From Methanobacteriota archaeon (GTDB taxonomy: Archaea; Thermoplasmatota; Thermoplasmata; RBG-16-68-12), in assembly GCA_005878325.1 (NCBI GenBank), contig VBMR01000017.1, positions 1 to 12,281 on the forward strand: a stretch of DNA of 12,281 nucleotides. Reading direction: 5' to 3'. The position numbers were made by a program, and so were the translations under genes. Each line of letters starts with the position of its first letter. Positions within the stretch are counted from its first letter, which is position 1. Shown piece by piece: positions 1 to 6,764 of the stretch. The notes beneath the pieces are model-generated. The model searched no databases and was not told the DNA's origin. It saw nothing but the letters and a program-made list of their open reading frames with translations.

Positions 1-1053
1 ACCGGAAGGATCCTCGATTGGATCCGGAGTATAGACCGCTTGGGAATCAAAGGCAGGCGCGGGGTCGGGCACGATCACGGGATTGAACGGGAACTTCGTC
101 CAATTGAGTCCATCGTCAGAGGTCGCAATCCCGATCGATGCCGTCCCTCGGTATTCGTCGCCCGCGAAGAACATGCCCCAAGGCGATCCGGGAATCACCG
201 CGGGCGTGTTTGTGTCAAGCGAGTCCCAGGCGCCGGACGCGCCGAGATCGATGATGGGATTTCCCGCGTACGGGACGAAGGAGGTCCCATTCTCAGATGT
301 CGCCACTCCGATGCGCGTGCTCGACCCGTCCCATCCTCCGATGAAGAGCCAGAAAAGGCCGGCGTCATCTTGGACGACCCATGGGGTGCCTACCAGCCCA
401 ATATCCCAGGCCTGGTTTGGAGGGAGCGCGACCCCGGAGACGTCCCATCCGACCCCGTCGCGGGAGGTCGCGTGGTAGATCTGCGCCCAGTAGGTGAAGG
501 GACCGCCGCTCCAGTAGCCGGCGCTGAACCACATATGATAGGTCGAATTGATTTTCAACACGGATTGTCCCGCGACGCTGTCCCAGTAATACGGCGGCAC
601 GAGCACGTCCATGATGACGCCGTGTTTCGTCCAAGAGATCCCATCCACGGAGGTCGCGTACAGCATTCGGTTCCGGTATCCGTCGAGCCCGGAGTACCAC
701 ATCTTGTATGTGCCGTCCGCTTCCCGGAGGACGAACGGTGTACGGGCGTACACGGAATCCGCCGTCCCCGGAGGACCGTTGGGGACCACCACGCCCGCCT
801 TGCCGAAGACCGTCCCGTTGACCGCGAGGTGCAACGTCCCTTCTGCGGTGGCCACGATGTCCTGCGCTGTCCCCTGCGAGAAATCGGCCAGGGACGTGTC
901 CGTCCAGGTGCCCGCGGAGGCGACCTCGCCGGAGGTCGGGATGAAGAAAACCAACGACATGAAGAAGACAAGCGCGAGGGTCGTTGACGCTGCGCCACGC
1001 CACGCCCTTCGGGGACGGAACCGTCCCGTCCTCCGCACGACGCGCCCCTCCAT
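1..1053 (-). CDS. Secreted beta-propeller protein with Asp-box-like repeats (3' end outside window)
   Basis: The minus strand is open from the left edge to here (351 codons, no stop). After a basic N-terminus there is a hydrophobic core at about residues 26-38 and an ASA motif at 45-47, a plausible exported-protein signal. The mature part repeats ATSxDGxxW-like motifs: ATSVDGISW at 133-141, ATSRDGVGW at 195-203, ATSENGTSF at 251-259 and ATSDDGLNW at 310-318, roughly one per 55-60 residues, alternating with YKMWYSG (116-122) and YHMWFSAG. This is the look of BNR/Asp-box and GH32/43/130-like beta-propellers that bind or cleave extracellular glycans; no catalytic triad could be assigned and the C-terminus is missing. 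ATG at 1053 is chosen because a TATA-like box lies 29 nt upstream; an in-frame ATG at 1068 would add five residues. Divergent from purA. Fold family fairly sure, enzyme activity unknown. Confidence 0.82.
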   Translation of the reverse strand, partial: MEGRVVRRTGRFRPRRAWRGAASTTLALVFFMSLVFFIPTSGEVASAGTWTDTSLADFSQGTAQDIVATAEGTLHLAVNGTVFGKAGVVVPNGPPGTADSVYARTPFVLREADGTYKMWYSGLDGYRNRMLYATSVDGISWTKHGVIMDVLVPPYYWDSVAGQSVLKINSTYHMWFSAGYWSGGPFTYWAQIYHATSRDGVGWDVSGVALPPNQAWDIGLVGTPWVVQDDAGLFWLFIGGWDGSSTRIGVATSENGTSFVPYAGNPIIDLGASGAWDSLDTNTPAVIPGSPWGMFFAGDEYRGTASIGIATSDDGLNWTKFPFNPVIVPDPAPAFDSQAVYTPDPIEDPSG

Positions 1054-1077
1054 CGCGGAAGCAATCATCGAGCCGAA

Positions 1078-1086
1078 TCATAAAGG
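1078..1086 (-). promoter_or_regulatory. TATA-like box for the secreted propeller gene
   Basis: On the minus strand this reads CCTTTATGA, an AT-rich island in GC-rich surroundings, centred about 29 nt upstream of ATG 1053. That spacing predicts a nearly leaderless transcript and argues for 1053 over 1068 as start. Inferred from sequence only. Confidence 0.45.
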
Positions 1087-1146
1087 TGATGGCCTCGGGA
1101 TTCCGGGATCGCGCCGAAGCTGATCTCCGAGCACGAGCGGAACGAA

Positions 1147-1155
1147 TGCTTAAGT
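1147..1155 (+). promoter_or_regulatory. TATA-like box for purA
   Basis: TGCTTAAGT, centred about 31 nt upstream of the purA ATG, with no Shine-Dalgarno motif in between. This fits archaeal TBP-dependent initiation with a leader of only a few nucleotides. Confidence 0.5.
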
Positions 1156-1182
1156 CGGTAGGTCCCATCTTGCCGCGGTTCC

Positions 1183-2334
1183 ATGCCCGCGACGGTGGTC
1201 CTTGGCCTGCAATGGGGGGACGAAGGCAAGGGGAAGGTGATCGACTTCCTCGCGGACCGGGCGGACGTCGTCGTCCGTTTCAACGGTGGCGCGAACGCGG
1301 GCCACACGATCCAGGTGGGCGAGGACCTCTACGCGTTCCATCTCCTCCCCTCCGGCGTGTTGCGGAAAGGGACGATGAACCTGATCGGGAACGGCGTCGT
1401 GATCGACCCCGCACAGCTCCTCAAAGAGATCGACGACACGCGCGCCCGGGGCCATCCGGTGAAGGACCTGCGGATCAGCGACCGCGCGCACGTCGTCATG
1501 CCGTATCACCGAATCCTCGATGGCCTGGAAGAGAAGCTCAAGGGAGGCCTGGGTGCGGGGACGACCCTCCGCGGGATCCTCGATGCGAACGCGCTCTTCC
1601 AGGAGTACGAGGCCTACGGGAAGCGGCTCGCGCCCTTCGTGATCGACACGTCGGCCTGGCTGGACGCCGCCCTCCGTCGGAAGAAGCGGGTGCTGTTCGA
1701 GGGAGCCCAGGGAACGCACCTGTGCATCGACCACGGCATCTACCCGTTCGGCACCTCGTCGGCCTGTGTCGCCGGGGCCGCGGCGGTGGGGGCGGGCATC
1801 GGGCCGCAGCACCTCGCCGAAGTCGTCGGGGTCGCGAAGGCCTTCACGTCGCGGGTCGGATCGGGTCCCTTCCCGACGGAGCTCGACGGGTCGGAGGCGG
1901 AGCATCTGAGGGAGCGCGGAGGCGGCGAATACGGCACGACCACCCGCCGTCCGCGGCGGGTCGGATGGCTGGACCTCGTCATGCTTCGGATGGCGGCGCG
2001 GGTGAATGGCCTGACGAGCCTCGCGGTGACGAAGCTCGATGTGCTCGCGGGTCTGGACCGGGTTCGTGTCGCCACCGCGTACCGTTTCGACGGCGAAATC
2101 GTGAAGGAGTTCCCCGCGAGCATGCGCGTCCTGTCGGAATGCGAGCCGGTCTACCGCGAGTTCAAGGGATGGCCCGATGCCTCGGAGAAAGAATGGGCCG
2201 CGATCGCGTCGAAGGGGAAGCGCGCCCTCCCCGACCCGATCCGAACGTATGTCGGCTTCCTCGAGACGCAGCTCAAGGTGCCCGCGCGCATCCTCTCCGT
2301 GGGACGGTCCCGGACCGCGACGATCGGCCGCTGA
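1183..2334 (+). CDS. purA: Adenylosuccinate synthetase
   Basis: Joins IMP and aspartate using GTP to make adenylosuccinate, the first committed step of AMP synthesis; a cytosolic enzyme. The 383-residue protein opens with the GTP-binding GDEGKGK loop at 12-18, with D13 and H41 (in NGGANAGHT, 34-42) at the catalytic positions of the E. coli enzyme. FEGAQGTHLCIDHG at about 172-185, GPFPTEL, the aspartate-loop region EYGTTTRRPRRVGW (249-262) and VTKLDVLAGL follow in family order. It is shorter than bacterial PurA (about 430) and longer than the compact archaeal form (about 340). One oddity: the aspartate-loop glycine (usually TTGR) is arginine 255. The start is supported by the N-terminal motif and a TATA-like box 31 nt upstream. 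The stop lies 7 nt from that of the convergent thiolase gene. Confidence 0.96.
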   Translation: MPATVVLGLQWGDEGKGKVIDFLADRADVVVRFNGGANAGHTIQVGEDLYAFHLLPSGVLRKGTMNLIGNGVVIDPAQLLKEIDDTRARGHPVKDLRISDRAHVVMPYHRILDGLEEKLKGGLGAGTTLRGILDANALFQEYEAYGKRLAPFVIDTSAWLDAALRRKKRVLFEGAQGTHLCIDHGIYPFGTSSACVAGAAAVGAGIGPQHLAEVVGVAKAFTSRVGSGPFPTELDGSEAEHLRERGGGEYGTTTRRPRRVGWLDLVMLRMAARVNGLTSLAVTKLDVLAGLDRVRVATAYRFDGEIVKEFPASMRVLSECEPVYREFKGWPDASEKEWAAIASKGKRALPDPIRTYVGFLETQLKVPARILSVGRSRTATIGR

Positions 2335-2341
2335 CCTCCGC

Positions 2342-3322
2342 CTATCCCAGAGGTTCCGCGAACGCGTCCTGTGCAATCCGCCCGATCCGGTCGCGCAACT
2401 CGCACGCCTTGCAGACCTCGTGGGCCGTGGGTTCGCCGCAGCGGGCGCACGCGCGCAGCGACGCGGGCGGGAATTGCATCTGGAGGAGGGATCGCATCTG
2501 GTCGTAGCCGCTCACAATCGCGTGACGCGTACCGGGACTGTCTTCCTCAAGGCGAAACAGGATCTCCCGGAAGCGGCCGCGCTGGGCCCGTTCCGCGTAC
2601 GGACACGTCGCGTCGTGGAAGGGAATCCCGCGGAGGAGCGCGTACAGATACACCTCCTTCTCCGGAATCATCCGCAGCGGTTGGATGCGGGGGACGAGTC
2701 CCGGCTGGCGGGCCTCGTGAGGCCCGAGTCGCGCGAGTTTCTCGACATCCCCCCGGGCGACGTTCATCAGGATCGACTGGGCCGTGTCATCGAGGTTCAG
2801 GCCCGTGGCGACGTAGTCCGCCTCCACTTCGCGGGCCGCGCGGTTCAGGGCTTGTCGGCGGAAGGGGCCGCAGTAGCTGCACGGGATCGCGCCGGGATCC
2901 AAGGTGACCACCTCGTCCATCGTGTGTCCCGCGGTCTCCTCGTACGCGAGGACACGATGCGGAATCCCGAGGACCTCGCAGATCCGTTTCGCGGCGTCGA
3001 TCCCGCGGGGCCGATAGGACGTGATCCCCTCGTCAATCGTGATGCCGATCAGCTCGATGTCCCGACGGGCCCGGAGGAGATCGGAGAGGAGGAACGCAGT
3101 CGTGCTCGAGTCCTTCCCACCGCTCATGCCGATCGCAATGCGAGCCCCGCCCCGCAAGTCCACCTGGGACCGCAGTTCTCGCTTCGCCCGTCGCTCGACG
3201 AACGCGAGGAAGTGGTCCCGGCACAAGTGGTCGCCGCTGTACCGCACCCACTCGACGGCGGGCGCGGGACATCGGTCACAGGCCACGGTGGGTCCCCTCC
3301 GCGACGGGGACGCGAGGTTCAT
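2342..3322 (-). CDS. tRNA 2-thiolation enzyme, Ncs6/TtuA family
   Basis: An ATP-dependent tRNA 2-thiouridine synthase that adenylates the uridine C2 oxygen and inserts sulfur, usually passed on by a ubiquitin-like sulfur carrier. The 326-residue protein has the full family layout: N-terminal zinc site C15/C18/C34/H37, PP-loop SGGKDSS at 67-73, the cluster-binding cysteines C148 and C151 (in PCSYCGPFRR) and C240 (in TCPY), and a C-terminal zinc ribbon C292/C295/C304/C307. All three [4Fe-4S]-ligand cysteines known from TtuA are present. Whether it modifies U34 (NcsA/Ncs6) or U54 (TtuA) cannot be decided here, so no symbol is given. Its ATG overlaps the stop of the upstream zinc-ribbon membrane gene by four bases (ATGA), so it is the second gene of an operon and probably translationally coupled. 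Confidence 0.93.
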   Translation of the reverse strand: MNLASPSRRGPTVACDRCPAPAVEWVRYSGDHLCRDHFLAFVERRAKRELRSQVDLRGGARIAIGMSGGKDSSTTAFLLSDLLRARRDIELIGITIDEGITSYRPRGIDAAKRICEVLGIPHRVLAYEETAGHTMDEVVTLDPGAIPCSYCGPFRRQALNRAAREVEADYVATGLNLDDTAQSILMNVARGDVEKLARLGPHEARQPGLVPRIQPLRMIPEKEVYLYALLRGIPFHDATCPYAERAQRGRFREILFRLEEDSPGTRHAIVSGYDQMRSLLQMQFPPASLRACARCGEPTAHEVCKACELRDRIGRIAQDAFAEPLG

Positions 3323-4296
3323 GGCCCGGTCGGCGGAGTCGAGGGCGGCTGCGAACCCGGAGGCCCGGCGGGAGGGCCGCCGGACATCGGAGGGGTCATG
3401 GGCCCGGGCATGTAAGGCGGCGGTCCATACATGGGCGCCGGCGCACGCACGATCAGGTCGTAGGCGACCGCGGCCAGGATCAGGAACCAACCGCCGACGA
3501 TGCCGGATACGAGGGCGGCCGCCACGACGCTCACGATCAGATTCTGGGCGAAACCGGCAGGCGTGGTGATCACGACTCCGATGATCGTCGTCAGGATCGC
3601 CGTCACGAGAATCGCCCCAAAGAGGGACCATCGGCTTCCCTTCGTGATCTGCCAACTCCTTGACAGGCCCCCAATCGCCGTTTGATTCTCCATCATGATC
3701 GCGGGAGCGTAGAGACTCATCCCGATGTACACATAAAGGGCGATGAGTCCGCGCTCGAGCCCCCGACGCAAGCCCGCCTGGACATCGATTTGCTCGCCGC
3801 GGTACCGGCGCACCGCATATTCCGTCATGCCTCCCGCGACGATGCTGTTCAGGATGACGCCGACAACCCCCACGAGGATCGCGAGACCCGCGAGTCGCGC
3901 AAGGTCGACGGACCCGCCGGCGCCGGGGAGCCCGGGGAAGATTCCCGTCGGGACGCCGAACGACCCGAAGAATGCGTAGAACAGAACCACCCCGAAGAGG
4001 CCGTTCACCAAGGAAAGCGTGAAGAACACCGCGAAGAAGCTCACGAAGTTCTTCGTCCACACATCGAACATGGCGGACAGGATCGAGCCAGCCGTCGCAC
4101 GCCGCGGCGGCGGGCCCCAGTACGGATAGGCGCCCGGCGGGGGCATCCCGGGATAGGCGGGTGGATACGCCGCCGGGTAGGGCGTCGGAGACGGCGGCCC
4201 TTCGGCGGCCGCGAGCGGTTTCCCGCAGTGGATGCAAAACACATTGGACGGACTGTTCACGGCGCCGCAGGATGCACAGACCTTGGAAGCGGCCAT
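3319..4296 (-). CDS. Zinc-ribbon multi-pass membrane protein with Pro-rich linkers
   Basis: A 325-residue integral membrane protein of unknown function. It starts with a zinc ribbon (C7/C10 and C21/C24), continues with a Pro/Tyr/Ala-rich linker (about 33-65), then about five or six hydrophobic segments (roughly 84-110, 133-156, 184-205, 223-245 and 252-283, the last perhaps two helices), and ends in a Pro/Gly/Met-rich tail. The stretch LSRSWQITKGSRWSLFGAIL (211-230) resembles the conserved W-x-x-TKG-x-x-W segment of the membrane domains found in glycerophosphodiester phosphodiesterase-associated and related archaeal DUF families; that match is from memory. ATG 4296 is preferred because GGAGG lies 8 nt upstream; an in-frame ATG at 4320 would extend it. 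First gene of an operon with the tRNA thiolase; a functional link is not evident. Confidence 0.85.
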   Translation of the reverse strand: MAASKVCASCGAVNSPSNVFCIHCGKPLAAAEGPPSPTPYPAAYPPAYPGMPPPGAYPYWGPPPRRATAGSILSAMFDVWTKNFVSFFAVFFTLSLVNGLFGVVLFYAFFGSFGVPTGIFPGLPGAGGSVDLARLAGLAILVGVVGVILNSIVAGGMTEYAVRRYRGEQIDVQAGLRRGLERGLIALYVYIGMSLYAPAIMMENQTAIGGLSRSWQITKGSRWSLFGAILVTAILTTIIGVVITTPAGFAQNLIVSVVAAALVSGIVGGWFLILAAVAYDLIVRAPAPMYGPPPYMPGPMTPPMSGGPPAGPPGSQPPSTPPTGP

Positions 4297-4360
4297 GCGG
4301 ACGTCCCTCCCGCGGGGCATCGAGGCATCGGTAGTTGAGCCTTCCGCCGCTTTCCGCCCC

Positions 4361-4370
4361 TCGTTATTTC
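4361..4370 (-). promoter_or_regulatory. TATA-like box for the zinc-ribbon/thiolase operon
   Basis: The minus strand reads GAAATAACGA. Initiation would fall near 4340, giving a leader of about 45 nt that carries the GGGAGG Shine-Dalgarno motif at 4305-4310 before ATG 4296. Confidence 0.45.
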
Positions 4371-4376
4371 TCGTGA

Positions 4377-4391
4377 GAACCGCGGCGGTTC
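4377..4391. promoter_or_regulatory. Perfect dyad between two divergent TATA boxes
   Basis: GAACCG-CGG-CGGTTC is a perfect 6-bp inverted repeat with a 3-bp spacer. It occupies exactly the space between the minus-strand TATA-like box (4361-4370) and the plus-strand one (4391-4399), where the two TFB recognition elements would sit. It is a good candidate for one operator controlling both transcription units, but a chance palindrome in GC-rich DNA cannot be excluded. Confidence 0.4.
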
Positions 4392-4399
4392 CTTTATTG
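4391..4399 (+). promoter_or_regulatory. TATA-like box for the small membrane protein/protease operon
   Basis: CCTTTATTG in GC-rich surroundings. Initiation would fall near 4421, leaving a short leader with AGAGGA at 4427-4432, five bases before ATG 4438, as Shine-Dalgarno. Confidence 0.45.
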
Positions 4400-4437
4400 T
4401 CGCCGGGTGGAATTTTGTATAGACTCAGAGGATTTGC

Positions 4438-4731
4438 ATGGACATCAACCAACTCGGCCTCGCCCTCATGGGGACCGTCCTGGGTTGGTTCCTCCTGTTC
4501 GCGGTCCGGCGGTACAAGGTCCAGTGGGGCGCCTTCGCCTCCTTCATGACGATCGTGTCCGGCGTGAGCCTCCTGTCCTTCCTGTACGCCAAGGACCTCC
4601 TCGCCTACTACGGCATCGGCGTGTTCGCCGGCTTTGTCTCGAACATGGTCGTGCGGGTCGCCGGGACGGCCGCCGGCGGGAAACTCGGCGAGGGGCTTCT
4701 CGAAATCAGCATGCTCGAGCGGAAGGACTAG
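4438..4731 (+). CDS. Small membrane protein, unknown function
   Basis: A 97-residue protein with three predicted membrane segments (about 6-23, 31-50 and 55-75) and a short charged C-terminus. The RRYK stretch after the first helix suggests a positive-inside loop. No family is recognised. Codon use matches the neighbours and AGAGGA precedes the ATG at good spacing, so it is very probably real. Its stop lies only 2 nt before the protease ATG, and the protease Shine-Dalgarno (GGAAGGA, 4721-4727) lies within its last codons, so the two are co-transcribed. It could be a membrane partner or anchor for the protease, which lacks any export signal; this is inference from context only. Confidence 0.75.
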   Translation: MDINQLGLALMGTVLGWFLLFAVRRYKVQWGAFASFMTIVSGVSLLSFLYAKDLLAYYGIGVFAGFVSNMVVRVAGTAAGGKLGEGLLEISMLERKD

Positions 4732-4733
4732 CC

Positions 4734-5732
4734 ATGGCCGCCGACGACGTGTTCGCGGCGAAGGCCGCCTGGGAGGCCACCATCTTTCGACGGGCGAACG
4801 TCGTCGGCCTGGCGGTCGGGAACCGCTGGGTCGCGGGCCAAGAGACGGAGGAGCGGTGCATCCTGGTGTTCGTCGACCGGAAGTGGTCGGAACGGGACCT
4901 ACGGACGCGGGACGTCGTGCCGAAGTCGATCCAAGGCGTCCGTACGGACGTCATCGAGACAGGACGGTTCCGCGCGCTGGAGGTCGTCCAGAGCCTGGAC
5001 GGGGACCGGACGCGTCGCGTCCGCCCGGCGACCGGGGGCGTGAGCCTCGGGCACTATCGGATCACCGCGGGCACCTTGGGAGTGGTGGCGCAGCGGAACG
5101 GCCGTCCGGTGATCCTGTCGAACAACCACGTCCTCGCGAACTCGAACCAAGCGAAGCTCGGAGATCCCATCCTTCAGCCTGGCCCTGCGGACGGCGGTCG
5201 GCTGCAGGACGCAATCGCGCGGCTCGCGGAGTTCGTGCCGATCCAGTTCACCGAACAATCCGTGGGATGGGGCGGCCGATTCCTTGAACGAATCGTGGCC
5301 CCGCTCCTCCGGGTCTTCGGCTACGGCGTGAAGCGCCTCCCGAGCGAGGCGACGAATCGCGTCGACGCCGCCGTCGCGGTTCCGATCGATGAGAGTCTCG
5401 TCTCGCGGAACGTAGTCGGCATCAGCCCGGTGTCCGGGACCGCGGAGGCGCGCATCGGGATGCGGGTCCGGAAGAGCGGCCGGACGACGGGCGTCACCAA
5501 CGGCAAGGTGACAGGCGTCGACGCCGTCGTCCAAGTGGACTACGGCGGAAAGTCCGCGATCTTCCGCGGCCAAATCGTGGCCGACGTGCCTTCGCAGGGC
5601 GGGGACAGCGGGTCCCTCGTCGTGGACGACCGCGGCCGCGCCATCGGACTTCTGTTCGCCGGCAGCGCGTCGACGACCTTGATCAATCCGATCGGGGCGA
5701 TCTCGGAACTCCTGGACATCGTCATCGGATAG
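4734..5732 (+). CDS. Trypsin-fold (S1-like) serine protease without signal peptide
   Basis: The 332-residue protein has a complete chymotrypsin-type triad in family order: H132 in ILSNNHVLAN, D211 in VDAAVAV, and S292 in QGGDSGSLVV, followed by a GRAIGLLFAG strand typical of this fold. The first 80 residues form a separate N-terminal region (VVGLAVGNRWV ... IQGVRTDVIETG ... AL) like that seen in a group of uncharacterised prokaryotic trypsin-like proteins; it is not a signal peptide and no membrane segment is visible, so the enzyme is predicted to be cytoplasmic unless held by its small membrane neighbour. ATG 4734 follows GGAAGGA by 6 nt. Second gene of a two-gene operon. Protease fold and triad are secure; substrate unknown. 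Confidence 0.9.
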   Translation: MAADDVFAAKAAWEATIFRRANVVGLAVGNRWVAGQETEERCILVFVDRKWSERDLRTRDVVPKSIQGVRTDVIETGRFRALEVVQSLDGDRTRRVRPATGGVSLGHYRITAGTLGVVAQRNGRPVILSNNHVLANSNQAKLGDPILQPGPADGGRLQDAIARLAEFVPIQFTEQSVGWGGRFLERIVAPLLRVFGYGVKRLPSEATNRVDAAVAVPIDESLVSRNVVGISPVSGTAEARIGMRVRKSGRTTGVTNGKVTGVDAVVQVDYGGKSAIFRGQIVADVPSQGGDSGSLVVDDRGRAIGLLFAGSASTTLINPIGAISELLDIVIG

Positions 5733-5754
5733 ATTCTGCCCTCCCCCGCCAAAG

Positions 5755-5763
5755 GCTTATTAC
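5755..5763 (+). promoter_or_regulatory. TATA-like box for the RFC gene
   Basis: GCTTATTAC, 18-23 nt after the protease stop. Its spacing predicts initiation near 5785, downstream of the in-frame ATG at 5775 and upstream of ATG 5799, so it decides the start in favour of 5799. Confidence 0.5.
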
Positions 5764-5798
5764 GCGCCGGCCGGATGCACGCGCGCGTTGGGGCGGAG

Positions 5799-6764
5799 AT
5801 GAAGGAAATCTGGGTCGAGAAGTATCGACCGAAGTCCCTCGACGAGGTGGTGGGGCAGGACGACATCGTCGAGCGGCTCCGGGCCTATTCGAAGGAGGGA
5901 AACCTCCCGCACCTGCTCTTCGCAGGGCCGCCAGGGACCGGGAAGACCACGTGCGCGATGGCCCTCGCGCGGGACATGTTCGGGGAGACGTGGCGGCAGA
6001 ATTATTACGAACTCAACAGCAGTGACGAGCGCGGAATCGAGACCGTCCGGACGAAGGTGAAGGAGATCGCGCGGCTCGCGCCGTTCGGCGGGACGAGCTT
6101 CAAGATCATCTTCCTGGACGAAGCGGACAACTTGACCGCGGACGCACAGGCCGCGCTCCGGCGGACGATGGAGACGTACTCCAAGACGTCGCGGTTCGTC
6201 CTGTCCGCGAACTACTCGTCGCGGCTCATCGAACCGATCCAATCCCGCACCGCCGTGTTTCGCTTCCGCCCGCTCAAGCCGGAGGCGATCCGCGAGTACG
6301 TGGGCCGGATCGCGAAGGCGGAGAAGCTAAAGGTCGCGGACGATGGGATGGAGGCCCTCGTGTACATCGCGGAGGGCGACATGCGGCGGGCCGTCAACTC
6401 CCTCCAGGTCGCGGCGACCCTTGGTTCCACGATCGACGCCGACGTCCTGTACAAGGTCGCCAGCACGATCCGTCCGGAGGACGTGAAGAAGCTGATCGAG
6501 AAGGCGCTCGAGGGAGAGTTCCTGCGCGCCCGGGAGGTCCTCGACCACCTCCTGATCGAGTATGGCCTCTCAGGAGAGGACATCGTCCGGCAGCTCCACC
6601 GCACCGTGTTCGACTTGAACATCCCGGACGAGTCGAAGGTCCGCCTCCTCGACCGGATCGGGGAAACGGACTTCCGCCTCACGGAGGGGAGCAGCGAGCG
6701 GATCCAGATCGAAGCGCTGCTCGCGCACTTCGCGTTGATCGGGCAAGACCTGAGCAAGAAGTGA
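5799..6764 (+). CDS. rfcS: Replication factor C small subunit (clamp loader)
   Basis: AAA+ ATPase of the archaeal clamp loader: with the large subunit it opens and loads the PCNA ring on primed DNA. From ATG 5799 it has 321 residues, the usual size, and begins at MKEIWVEKYRPKSLDEVVGQ. Walker A GPPGTGKT lies at 43-50, Walker B IIFLDEAD at 103-110, the sensor-1 asparagine at N138 and the arginine finger at R150. The usual SRC box is SRT (S149-R150-T151): arginine kept, cysteine replaced by threonine. The C-terminal collar helices (about 230-321) are intact. An upstream ATG at 5775 would add eight residues, but it lies before the predicted transcription start. The large subunit is not in the window. 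The stop directly abuts that of the convergent gene. Confidence 0.96.
   Translation: MKEIWVEKYRPKSLDEVVGQDDIVERLRAYSKEGNLPHLLFAGPPGTGKTTCAMALARDMFGETWRQNYYELNSSDERGIETVRTKVKEIARLAPFGGTSFKIIFLDEADNLTADAQAALRRTMETYSKTSRFVLSANYSSRLIEPIQSRTAVFRFRPLKPEAIREYVGRIAKAEKLKVADDGMEALVYIAEGDMRRAVNSLQVAATLGSTIDADVLYKVASTIRPEDVKKLIEKALEGEFLRAREVLDHLLIEYGLSGEDIVRQLHRTVFDLNIPDESKVRLLDRIGETDFRLTEGSSERIQIEALLAHFALIGQDLSKK

Noticed and set aside
40..987. Open plus-strand frames over the first kilobase
   Set aside because: They are antisense to the minus-strand propeller gene, which has a signal peptide and repeated family motifs; the plus frames show no motif and have skewed Arg/Pro composition typical of GC-rich shadows.
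2342..4237. A single 631-codon minus-strand protein covering thiolase and membrane gene
   Set aside because: Only the last 326 codons from ATG 3322 carry family motifs; the upstream part is out of frame with the clear zinc-ribbon membrane protein and lacks any motif.
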